Assembly: GCA_027489295.1 (NCBI GenBank)
Contig: JAIYAA010000063.1
Span: 1-12,332 of the forward strand
Direction: 5' to 3'
DNA length: 12,332 bases
DNA from: Sphingomonadales bacterium
Lineage (GTDB): Bacteria > Pseudomonadota > Alphaproteobacteria > Sphingomonadales > Sphingomonadaceae
In this document: positions 1-6,287 of the stretch, one piece after another
Numbering within the stretch: position 1 is the stretch's first letter
How the letters are laid out: every line of letters starts with the position of its first letter
Notes under the pieces: model-generated
Told to the model about the DNA's origin: nothing
Databases searched by the model: none
What the model saw: only the letters and a program-made list of their open reading frames with translations
Program-made: the position numbers and the translations under genes

Positions 1-398
1 CATCGGCATGCTGCTCGAGCGAGCCTGAGCCGAGCGCGGATCAGAGATTCCTGTTGTCGCGGCTCCGGCCTTGCCGTTGTGCGGCATTCTATTCTGCTGT
101 GATCCTCGCGGCCAAGACGTCCTGCGCGTGAGGGCAATTTCCCCGTGCGCCATATTTCGCGCCGCCTGGCGATGCCGCGGCGCAAGGCGTTGCCTGTCCC
201 CATCGCAGCGGACGCCAGCGGGGTGCGTGGTGCGACCAAGCCTATCCATTTGTCACTGGGGCGGGGGACGCCAAACCCGAGCTACGCACCACCGATTGCG
301 TCGGCAGACCGTTCGCATTCGTCGATGGTGTTACGCCGCGGCATGCGAAAGCGTCGGCAGGACGCCTTAACGTTGCACAGTGTTAAATGGATTATGTA

Positions 399-427
399 TT
401 GCGAAACTAAGGTGGGATGAGCATAAC
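399..427 (+). promoter_or_regulatory. candidate sigma70-type promoter of the operon
   Basis: A TTGCGA box (399-404) lies exactly 17 bases before a CATAAC box (422-427); each matches four of six consensus positions. Transcription would start near 434, leaving a leader of about 25 bases before the ATG at 460. The CATAAC hexamer recurs at 433-438, eleven bases later. The assignment comes from spacing and base match only. Confidence 0.35.
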
Positions 428-447
428 AGTCTCATAACGACAAAATC

Positions 448-453
448 GAGAGG
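448..453 (+). promoter_or_regulatory. ribosome binding site deciding the start of the Rieske large subunit
   Basis: GAGAGG at 448-453 sits six bases before the ATG at 460. It directly abuts the alternative in-frame ATG at 454, which would therefore have no spacer. This favours 460 as the true start, giving a protein that begins MTMVES. Confidence 0.6.
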
Positions 454-459
454 ATGATC

Positions 460-1716
460 ATGACGATGGTCGAGTCGCCGGAGGCGCGGGAGCAGATCAG
501 CTCTCCATGGCACGGCACCGGTTCGAGCCGCATCCCGGCAGCTGTCTATACCGATCCCACCATCTATCGGCGCGAGCTCGACCGAATCTTCTACGGGCCG
601 CACTGGTCCTATGTTGGTCTTGAGGTTGAGGTCCCCGAGGCGGGCTCTTTCAAGCGAACCTCGATCGGCGAACGTTCGGTCATCATGATCCGGGACAGGA
701 AGGGTGGGATCAACGTCCTTGAAAATCGCTGCGCGCATCGCGCGATGCGCTTCTGCCAGGAACGATCGGGTAAGGTGAAGTCCCTGGTCTGCCCGTATCA
801 CCAGTGGAACTACAATTATGAGGGCAAACTGCTTGGGGTGCCGTTCCAGCGCGGCGTGAAGGGGCAGGGCGGGATGCCCGCCGATTTCAGCCTTGAGGAT
901 CGCAGCCTTACCAGACTGCAGGTGGCCGTACGCCACGGCGTGGTCTTTGCCAGCTTCGATCCGCACGTCGAGTCCTTCGAGGAATATCTCGGCCCGGACG
1001 TGCTGGGCTTCTTCGACCGGACGTTCGACGGCCGCAAGCTCGTCGTGCACGGATATTCCCGCCAGCGGATTCCGGGCAACTGGAAGCTGATGATGGAAAA
1101 CATCAAGGACCCCTATCACCCGGGTCTGCTCCATACCTGGTTCGTCACCTTTGGCCTGTGGCGTGCCGACAATAAGTCCGAGCTGAAGATGGATGCGCGG
1201 GGCCGGCACGCCTGCATGGTCTCCCGCCGCAGCGAGGCAATCGACAAGAGCGTGACGCAGGGCGTGACGAGCTTCCGCGAAAACATGAAGCTCAACGACA
1301 TGCGGTTGCTCGACATCGTGCACGAGCCTTGGTGGGGAGACCCCACCGTCTGCATGACGACAATCTTTCCCAGCGTGATCCTGCAGCAGCAGGTCAATTC
1401 GCTGTCCACGCGCCAGATCATTCCGGCTGGTCCCGACAAGTTTGATTTCGTGTGGACCCATTTCGGCTTCGAGGAAGATGACGAAGCCATGACCGAGCGC
1501 CGCCTTCGTCAGGCGAACTTGTTCGGTCCTGCGGGCTTCGTCTCGGCGGACGATGGCGAGGTGATCGAATTCAGCCAGGAAGGCTTCGAGCAGGACGGCG
1601 ACTTCGAAACCCTTTGCGAACTTGGCGGAACCGAGGTCGAAAATACCGACCACATGGTCACGGAAACGCTGATCCGCGGCATGTATCGGTACTGGCGCGA
1701 GGTAATGGCGCTATGA
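460..1716 (+). CDS. nagG: Rieske aromatic-ring oxygenase large subunit, salicylate 5-hydroxylase type
   Basis: This is the catalytic alpha subunit of a two-component-fed, non-haem-iron Rieske oxygenase, 418 residues long, close to NagG/AndAc family length. The Rieske [2Fe-2S] site is visible as C91-x-H93 and C111-x2-H114. The mononuclear-iron site is N214-x2-D217-x2-H220-x4-H225, with the third ligand expected at the Asp pair 364-365 in the GPAG...DDGE segment. D217 is the usual bridging Asp between Rieske and iron sites. The gene overlaps the small-subunit gene by four bases (ATGA). Family alone would allow an anthranilate dioxygenase (AndAc). The gentisate genes directly downstream and the NahF-like dehydrogenase nearby argue for salicylate hydroxylated at C5 to gentisate. 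Cytoplasmic. The oxygenase class is certain; the substrate is inferred from context. Confidence 0.85.
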   Translation: MTMVESPEAREQISSPWHGTGSSRIPAAVYTDPTIYRRELDRIFYGPHWSYVGLEVEVPEAGSFKRTSIGERSVIMIRDRKGGINVLENRCAHRAMRFCQERSGKVKSLVCPYHQWNYNYEGKLLGVPFQRGVKGQGGMPADFSLEDRSLTRLQVAVRHGVVFASFDPHVESFEEYLGPDVLGFFDRTFDGRKLVVHGYSRQRIPGNWKLMMENIKDPYHPGLLHTWFVTFGLWRADNKSELKMDARGRHACMVSRRSEAIDKSVTQGVTSFRENMKLNDMRLLDIVHEPWWGDPTVCMTTIFPSVILQQQVNSLSTRQIIPAGPDKFDFVWTHFGFEEDDEAMTERRLRQANLFGPAGFVSADDGEVIEFSQEGFEQDGDFETLCELGGTEVENTDHMVTETLIRGMYRYWREVMAL

Positions 1717-2189
1717 AACTCCAACCCGGACTGCGCTTCGCGCTGCAGGACCTTTATGCTGCCTATGCCGCCTGCCTGGATGCCGGGCAGTTCGATGCGT
1801 GGCCGGACTTCTTCACCGATGACTGCCACTACCGCATCGTCCCTCGCGAGAACTATGATCAGGGGCTGAGGCTGTCGACGATCGAGCTGCACGGCAAGTC
1901 GATGCTGAAGGACCGCGTGTATGGCGTGCAGAGCACGCTCTTTCATGCGCCCTACTACCAGCGACATCTGATCAGTTTGCCGCGAATTGTCGGGCAGGGC
2001 GAAGGAACGCTCGACGTCGAGGTCAATTATATGGTCGTGCGGACCAAGCGCGACCTGCCAAGCGAGCTTTTCAACGCCGGCCGTTACCTGGACCGCATCC
2101 AGATCGTCGAGAAAGAACTGCGGTTTCACCAGAAGCTTTGCGTTTTTGACAGCGAGCTCATCCCGAACTCGCTGATCTACCCCCTCTGA
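1713..2189 (+). CDS. nagH: Rieske aromatic-ring oxygenase small subunit, salicylate 5-hydroxylase type
   Basis: This is the beta subunit that assembles with the Rieske large subunit, probably as an alpha3-beta3 hexamer as in the family. It has 158 residues, the usual size (NagH is about 160). The N-terminal pattern LYAAYAACLDAGQFDAWPDFF, followed by a TDDCHYRI strand, is the typical NTF2-like cone fold of ring-hydroxylating beta subunits. The C-terminus ends with the frequent (I)PNSLIYPL-type tail. The start ATG at 1713 overlaps the large-subunit stop as ATGA, so translation is probably coupled; a GAGG element lies about ten bases upstream. An earlier in-frame ATG at 1614 lies inside the large-subunit gene and would add 33 residues unlike the family. 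The subunit has no cofactor and mainly shapes the complex. Confidence 0.85.
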   Translation: MKLQPGLRFALQDLYAAYAACLDAGQFDAWPDFFTDDCHYRIVPRENYDQGLRLSTIELHGKSMLKDRVYGVQSTLFHAPYYQRHLISLPRIVGQGEGTLDVEVNYMVVRTKRDLPSELFNAGRYLDRIQIVEKELRFHQKLCVFDSELIPNSLIYPL

Positions 2190-2204
2190 TTCCTGGGAGA
2201 TCAC

Positions 2205-2522
2205 GTGCCTAAGCTCACCATCACTACGCGCGCGGGGGGAACCACCCAGATCGAAGGGCAGAACGGCTTTTCGCTCATGGAAGCCATTCGCGACGCCGGT
2301 TTCGACGAATTGCAGGCGCTGTGCGGGGGCTGTCTGTCGTGCGCAACCTGCCACGTCTATGTCGTCGCGGGTCCACAGATTGTCCTGCCGCCGCAAGGCG
2401 AAGACGAGGATGATCTGCTGTCGGACTCCCCGTACCGCCAACCGAATTCACGCCTGTCGTGCCAGATCCCACTAAGCGACGCGCTCGATGGCCTTCACGT
2501 CACCATTGCGCCAACCGACTGA
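2205..2522 (+). CDS. [2Fe-2S] ferredoxin, adrenodoxin/putidaredoxin type
   Basis: This 105-residue electron carrier very probably delivers electrons to the Rieske hydroxylase encoded just upstream. Cluster ligands are C40-x5-C46-x2-C49 and C86; an extra Cys sits at 43 inside the loop. The acidic stretch around residues 66-74 (EDEDDLLSD) fits the reductase/oxygenase docking face of this family. It starts with GTG at 2205, with GGGAG at 2195-2199 five bases ahead; no ATG is available in frame. It lies 15 bases after the small-subunit stop. Classic nag systems use a Rieske-type ferredoxin (NagAb) with CxH/CxxH ligands, which this protein does not have. In this respect it resembles the Fdx3-type ferredoxin of sphingomonad dioxin dioxygenase. 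No ferredoxin reductase gene lies in the window. Confidence 0.85.
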   Translation: MPKLTITTRAGGTTQIEGQNGFSLMEAIRDAGFDELQALCGGCLSCATCHVYVVAGPQIVLPPQGEDEDDLLSDSPYRQPNSRLSCQIPLSDALDGLHVTIAPTD

Positions 2523-2553
2523 ACGGATCGGCCCCCGATATGCTGGAGCCCAG

Positions 2554-3606
2554 ATGACCCAACATCTACCCAACGCGCAGCGCGAGCAGCTTGAAGCGCT
2601 CTATGCGCAAATGGCGCCCGAGAGCCTCACGCCCTTGTGGGAGGTGCTGAGTTCGCTTGTCCTGTCTCAGCCGAACAGTCCCGCACGGGTCCATCGCTGG
2701 CGCTACGCCAATGCCCGCGACTATCTGATGCGCGCGGGCGATCTGATTTCCGCCGAGCAGGCCGAGCGCCGCGTCCTGATTCTCGAGAATCCCGGCCTGG
2801 CCGGCCTCTCGTCGATCACCCCCAGCCTCTATGCGGGGCTGCAGATGATTTTGCCGGGTGAAATCGCGCCGTGTCATCGCCACACGCAATGTGCGCTTCG
2901 CTTCGTCATGGAAGGAAGTGGTGCCTACACGTCGGTCGACGGCGAGAAGGCGGTGATGGAGCCGTTCGATCTCGTACTGACGCCGGGAGGGCAGTGGCAT
3001 GATCACGGCAATCCGACGACGTCGCCGATGATCTGGCTGGATGGACTCGATATCCCCACCGTCCGGCACTTCGACGCCAGCTTCGCCGAGAAGCTGCCCC
3101 AGTCGGTCCATCCCGAGACCGTTCCTCCCGGCGACACCCGGGCGCGTTACGGCCACAATATGCGGCCGATGCGGGGCCATGTCGCTGATCGCCGTCCCGC
3201 CCACCAGCCGCTCTTTCACTATCGATACGCGGACTGGCGTCCCGCACTGGACGCCATGGCCGCAAGCGCCGAGATTGATCCCCATCTCGGTCATGCGCTT
3301 GAGTTCCTAAACCCGGCCGACGGCGGCCCCGTCATGCCGACGATCGCGGCGCATGTGCGGTTGCTGCCGCCGGGGTTCGAGACCCGCGCGCGCCAATCCT
3401 CTGACGGCACGATCTTCGTCGTCGTGGAAGGTCGCGGTCAGGCCGTAATTGATGGCGAGACGATGGATCTCGCGGAACGCGACGTGTTCGTGGTGCCGTC
3501 ATGGCGCGCGGTGACCTTCCGTGCAGACAGCCAGCTGGTGCTGTTCGGCTTCTCGGACAAGGCGAGCCAGGAAAAACTCAATCTCTACAAGGAGAAGCTA
3601 GCGTGA
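2554..3606 (+). CDS. nagI: gentisate 1,2-dioxygenase (bicupin)
   Basis: This enzyme opens gentisate (2,5-dihydroxybenzoate) with O2 to give maleylpyruvate, using Fe(II). It has 350 residues, the normal length for the family. It carries two cupin domains, roughly 90-190 and 260-340. The iron site is in the first: H108 and H110 in PCHRHTQCALRF, and H149 in TPGGQWHDHG, the three-His set known for this family. The C-terminal cupin (GTIFVVVEGRGQAVIDGE) lacks such histidines, as is usual. The ATG at 2554 has GGAG at 2545-2548, five bases upstream. An earlier in-frame ATG at 2488 lies inside the ferredoxin gene and would add a non-family extension. It overlaps the next gene by four bases (GTGA). 1-hydroxy-2-naphthoate or salicylate dioxygenases are related bicupins, but the gentisate neighbours make this assignment strong. 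Confidence 0.88.
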   Translation: MTQHLPNAQREQLEALYAQMAPESLTPLWEVLSSLVLSQPNSPARVHRWRYANARDYLMRAGDLISAEQAERRVLILENPGLAGLSSITPSLYAGLQMILPGEIAPCHRHTQCALRFVMEGSGAYTSVDGEKAVMEPFDLVLTPGGQWHDHGNPTTSPMIWLDGLDIPTVRHFDASFAEKLPQSVHPETVPPGDTRARYGHNMRPMRGHVADRRPAHQPLFHYRYADWRPALDAMAASAEIDPHLGHALEFLNPADGGPVMPTIAAHVRLLPPGFETRARQSSDGTIFVVVEGRGQAVIDGETMDLAERDVFVVPSWRAVTFRADSQLVLFGFSDKASQEKLNLYKEKLA

Positions 3607-4301
3607 CCCCATTGTTCGAGGTGCCAGCGGCACCGATGGCGCCCACGTCGGACGGCTCGGCCTTCCCGGTGCGGCGTGTCTTTTGCATCGGCCGAAACTA
3701 CGCCGCCCATGCGCGCGAGATGGGGAGGGATCCGGACCGCGAGCCGCCTTTCTTCTTCACGAAGTGGGCCGAGACGGTGGTGCCGACGGGCGCGGTGGTT
3801 GCCTATCCCAGTGAGACGTCGAATTTTCATTTCGAGGCTGAGCTCGTGGTAGCGATCGGAAAGTCGGGTCGGAACATCGCGGCCGATGCGGCACTCGACC
3901 ATGTCTATGGCTATGCGACCGGCCTCGACATGACCCGTCGCGACCTGCAGCTGGAAGCTAGGGAAAAAGGGCGGCCCTGGGACACCGGCAAGAATGTCGA
4001 GCAATCCTCGCCGCTGGGCCTCCTCCATCCCGCGAGCGATGTCGGTCATCCTGAAAGCGGCAGCATCCGTCTAACCGTGAACGCCGAAGTGAAGCAGGAC
4101 GCCGATCTCAACGAGCTAATCTGGGACGTGCCCGACGTGATCGCCTTTGTCTCGCGCTTCTATCGTCTCGAGCCGGGCGATCTCATTTACACCGGCACTC
4201 CGGCGGGCGTCGGTCCGGTGGTGACCGGCGACGTCATCACTGTCTCGATAGCAGGGCTTTCCGATTGCTCGATAACGGTCGGGCCGCCGGCACATGGCTG
4301 A
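3603..4301 (+). CDS. nagK: fumarylpyruvate hydrolase (FAH superfamily)
   Basis: This enzyme splits fumarylpyruvate into fumarate and pyruvate, the last step of the gentisate route. It has 232 residues, typical of the small FAH-fold hydrolases. Divalent-metal ligands are E78 and E80 in FHFEAELVVAIG and D109 in GYATGLDMTRRD. Other hallmarks are IGRNYAAHAREM (29-40) near the N-terminus, FFTKW (51-55) and YTGTPAGVGP (196-205). The start is GTG at 3603, overlapping the dioxygenase stop; AAGGAG at 3589-3594 lies eight bases upstream. No ATG lies near a suitable position in frame. It overlaps the isomerase gene by eight bases. FAH-fold paralogues include acylpyruvases and hydratases; pairing with the dioxygenase and isomerase decides for fumarylpyruvate. 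Confidence 0.87.
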   Translation: MTPLFEVPAAPMAPTSDGSAFPVRRVFCIGRNYAAHAREMGRDPDREPPFFFTKWAETVVPTGAVVAYPSETSNFHFEAELVVAIGKSGRNIAADAALDHVYGYATGLDMTRRDLQLEAREKGRPWDTGKNVEQSSPLGLLHPASDVGHPESGSIRLTVNAEVKQDADLNELIWDVPDVIAFVSRFYRLEPGDLIYTGTPAGVGPVVTGDVITVSIAGLSDCSITVGPPAHG

Positions 4302-4932
4302 TGCGGTGACGCTACACGGGTATTTCCGCTCGGGGGCCTCCTATCGCGTGCGCATCGCGCTCAACCTGAAGGGCATCGCCTATGGCGATGTCTTTCACCA
4401 CCTGCGCAAGGGCGAGCAGAACGCGCCCGCCTATCTCGCCGTGAACCCGCAGGGTCTGCTGCCTGCTCTTGAAATCGGCGGCGAGACGCTCACCCAGAGC
4501 CTGGCGATCTGCGAGTATCTCGACGAACGTTTCCCGCAGCCACCGCTGTTGCCGGCCGACGGGGTGCTGCGTGCCAAGACGCGGGCCTTCGCGCAGGCAA
4601 TCGCGTGCGATATCCATCCGGTGCAGAACCTCAAGGTGCTTGCGCGCCTGCGCGCGCTCGGGCTTGGCGAAGATCAGGTCACGCAATGGGCGCGCACGAC
4701 GATCGAGGAAGGACTGGAGGCATGCAACGCGTTGCTGGCCGGCAGGACCGGCACGTTCTGCTTTGGCGAGACGCCGAGTCTGGCCGATCTGTGCCTCGTT
4801 CCCCAGCTCGTCAACGCTCGTCGGTTCGGTGTGGACCTGCGCTGGCCGCGCCTGCTCGAGATCGAGGCACATTGCCTGGCACTCGAAGCATTTGATCGTG
4901 CCCGGCCGGAGCATCAGCCCGACGCCGAATGA
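4294..4932 (+). CDS. nagL: maleylpyruvate isomerase (zeta-class glutathione transferase fold)
   Basis: This enzyme isomerises maleylpyruvate to fumarylpyruvate, normally with glutathione as cofactor. It has 212 residues, the family length. The N-terminal thioredoxin-like domain (about 1-80) carries the zeta-type active-site loop SGASYRVRIAL (13-23), the NPQGLLPALE cis-proline segment (51-60) and TQSLAICEYL (67-76), which contacts the glutathione gamma-glutamyl group. The helical domain contains CDIHPVQNLKVL (105-116), a hallmark of maleylacetoacetate/maleylpyruvate isomerases. The ATG at 4294 overlaps the hydrolase stop by eight bases with no strong ribosome site, so it probably depends on translational coupling. 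Maleylacetoacetate isomerase is the alternative; the gentisate neighbours favour maleylpyruvate. Confidence 0.87.
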   Translation: MADAVTLHGYFRSGASYRVRIALNLKGIAYGDVFHHLRKGEQNAPAYLAVNPQGLLPALEIGGETLTQSLAICEYLDERFPQPPLLPADGVLRAKTRAFAQAIACDIHPVQNLKVLARLRALGLGEDQVTQWARTTIEEGLEACNALLAGRTGTFCFGETPSLADLCLVPQLVNARRFGVDLRWPRLLEIEAHCLALEAFDRARPEHQPDAE

Positions 4933-4945
4933 CTATGATACCCGA

Positions 4946-4980
4946 GGGGCGACCGCTGGCGCGCAGCCGCCCCTTTTCTT
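4946..4980 (+). terminator. intrinsic terminator of the six-gene operon
   Basis: GGGGCG (4946-4951) pairs with CGCCCC (4968-4973). An inner GCTG/CAGC pair with a short loop lies between them, separated by a small bulge. TTTTCTTT follows directly from 4974. It starts 13 bases after the isomerase stop. The T-run is on the plus-strand side only, so it serves the operon rather than the converging dehydrogenase gene, whose stop is at 4981. Confidence 0.75.
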
Positions 4981-6108
4981 TCAGGCGGCGCCGATGCGCA
5001 GCACGGGCTTGATCGTCTTTCCGGATTCACTGTCGTCCATCGCCTGATTGATGTCGGCAAAGTCGTAGTGCTTGATCAGGCGATCGAAGGGAAAGCGGCC
5101 CTGTCGGTAATATTCGATTAGCGTCGGGATGAAGGTCTCGGAAACCACGTCGCCCTGCACGATGCCCATGATCCGCTTGCCCGGGATCATCACGCCGTTG
5201 ACGTCGAACGGCACTTCGCTTCCCAGTGGTTGGGCACCGACGATGCCGCAGGTTCCGAAGAACCCGAGGCAGTCAACTGCCTGTCGCAGCACCTCGCCCC
5301 GCCCACTGCACTCCAGCGAGAAATCCGCGCCGCCGCCGGTGATCTCTTCGATCTTCGCCACCGGATCCTCCTCGCGGGAGTTGACGATATGCGTGGCGCC
5401 AAGTTCTTGCGCGAGCGCTAGCCGATCGGCGTTGATGTCGACCGCCACGACGACCGTCGCGCCGGCGATCTTGGCTGCCATCACCGCGGCAAGCCCGACG
5501 GCGCCCGCGCCGAAGGCGGCGAAACTGGATCCCGGACGGACCTTCAGGGCGTTGAGCACGGCACCGGATCCGGTCTGCAGGCCGCAGCCAAGCGGTGCCA
5601 GCACTTCCAGCGGCAGATCCTTCGGCACCTTGATGACGTTCTTCTCGTTCGCCATCGCGTATTGGCCGAAGGCCGACTGGCCGAAGAAATGGTCGTGCAG
5701 CGGCTCCCCCTGCGCATCGACGGTCGAGGTCGAGCCGTCCAGGCGACCACCGCCAAAGCAGATCGGGAATACGTTAAGGCAATGCGCTGGGTGCCCGGAA
5801 ATGCAGGAACGACATTGCCCGCAAAAGGCGTAGCTCATCACGACGTGGTCGCCAGGCGCGACCTTTTTTACCAACGACCCGACCGCCTCGACGACGCCGG
5901 CGCCTTCATGTCCGAAGATTGCGGGGAGCGGAGACGCATAGCCCTGATCCCGTACCACGATATCGGTGTGGCACACGCCGCACGCGACGACCCTCACGAC
6001 GACTTCGTCGTGACGCGGCTCGCCAACGGCGACATTCTCGATTTTGAACGGCTTGCCGGCCTCGCGGACGACCGCGGCCTGCATATGGCGCAGGATGGGT
6101 TCAGACAT
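4981..6108 (-). CDS. zinc-dependent aryl-alcohol dehydrogenase (XylB/AreB-like MDR family)
   Basis: This is an NAD-dependent medium-chain alcohol dehydrogenase of 375 residues. Catalytic-zinc ligands are C46 (CGVCHTD), H67 (GHEGAGVV) and C175 (PLGCGLQTG). The structural-zinc lobe has C96, C99, C102 and C110. The Rossmann motif is GAGAVGL (200-206), and D224 at the end of the second strand indicates NAD rather than NADP. The overall pattern matches aryl/benzyl alcohol dehydrogenases. With a salicylaldehyde dehydrogenase divergent to it and no benzoate pathway in view, salicyl alcohol to salicylaldehyde is the likeliest reaction, though benzyl-type alcohols are not excluded. The ATG at 6108 has AGGAGAG at 6112-6118 on the minus strand; an upstream in-frame ATG at 6141 lacks such a site. 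It converges on the operon terminator. Confidence 0.85.
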   Translation of the reverse strand: MSEPILRHMQAAVVREAGKPFKIENVAVGEPRHDEVVVRVVACGVCHTDIVVRDQGYASPLPAIFGHEGAGVVEAVGSLVKKVAPGDHVVMSYAFCGQCRSCISGHPAHCLNVFPICFGGGRLDGSTSTVDAQGEPLHDHFFGQSAFGQYAMANEKNVIKVPKDLPLEVLAPLGCGLQTGSGAVLNALKVRPGSSFAAFGAGAVGLAAVMAAKIAGATVVVAVDINADRLALAQELGATHIVNSREEDPVAKIEEITGGGADFSLECSGRGEVLRQAVDCLGFFGTCGIVGAQPLGSEVPFDVNGVMIPGKRIMGIVQGDVVSETFIPTLIEYYRQGRFPFDRLIKHYDFADINQAMDDSESGKTIKPVLRIGAA

Positions 6109-6139
6109 ATGCTCTCCTAATAGCGTCACGACTTGCGCC

Positions 6140-6169
6140 ATTATGATTATCCCGGCGGATCCCGGTCAC
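6140..6169 (-). promoter_or_regulatory. candidate promoter of the alcohol dehydrogenase
   Basis: Read on the minus strand, GTGACC (6169-6164) precedes CATAAT (6145-6140) with an 18-base spacer. The -10 box matches five of six consensus positions and the -35 box four. It lies about 30 bases before the dehydrogenase start. The call rests on base match alone. Confidence 0.3.
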
Positions 6170-6188
6170 TGGAAAGCTGACATACCAT

Positions 6189-6217
6189 TTGATTTAATGC
6201 AATACGTTCGACACTAT
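6189..6217 (+). promoter_or_regulatory. candidate promoter of the salicylaldehyde dehydrogenase
   Basis: TTGATT (6189-6194) and CACTAT (6212-6217) are separated by 17 bases in the AT-richest part of the 179-base divergent intergenic region. Transcription would begin near 6224, about 65 bases before the ATG. The -10 box is weak, which would suit an activated promoter. Two GGGTCCG copies (6233-6239 and 6256-6262) lie just downstream. Confidence 0.3.
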
Positions 6218-6287
6218 CCAATGAGATGGCAGGGGTCCGATCCGAATAACCGGAAGGGTCCGCTGCCGAAGGCAGGAGAGCGATATC

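Larger units (their letters stand above)
1..459. other. gene-poor leader region upstream of the salicylate/gentisate operon
   Basis: No convincing gene is visible here. The short open frames between about 70 and 420 overlap one another in different frames, lack good ribosome sites and resemble no family I know. Bases 2-28 could be the last eight codons of an upstream gene (ending LLERA then TGA), but that is too short to support. The final 60 bases are clearly more AT-rich than the rest and hold the promoter candidate and ribosome site of the operon. Confidence 0.5.

Noticed and set aside
2..28. Possible C-terminal tail of an upstream gene (IGMLLERA then stop)
   Set aside because: Eight codons are too few to support a gene call.
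227..292. 8-bp inverted repeat GTGGTGCG/CGCACCAC with a 50-base loop
   Set aside because: A short arm and long loop are easily found by chance at this GC content, and no other feature goes with it.
145..420. 91-codon open frame upstream of the operon
   Set aside because: No ribosome site or family resemblance; its end runs into the AT-rich promoter region.
367..1653. 428-codon open frame on the minus strand opposite the Rieske large subunit
   Set aside because: It is a mirror of a GC-rich coding strand; the plus strand carries complete Rieske and iron-site motifs, and the minus translation resembles no family.
460..2189. Anthranilate 1,2-dioxygenase (AndAc/AndAd) as the oxygenase identity
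   Set aside because: Sequence family allows it, but its product would be catechol, and the operon continues with gentisate-cleavage genes instead.
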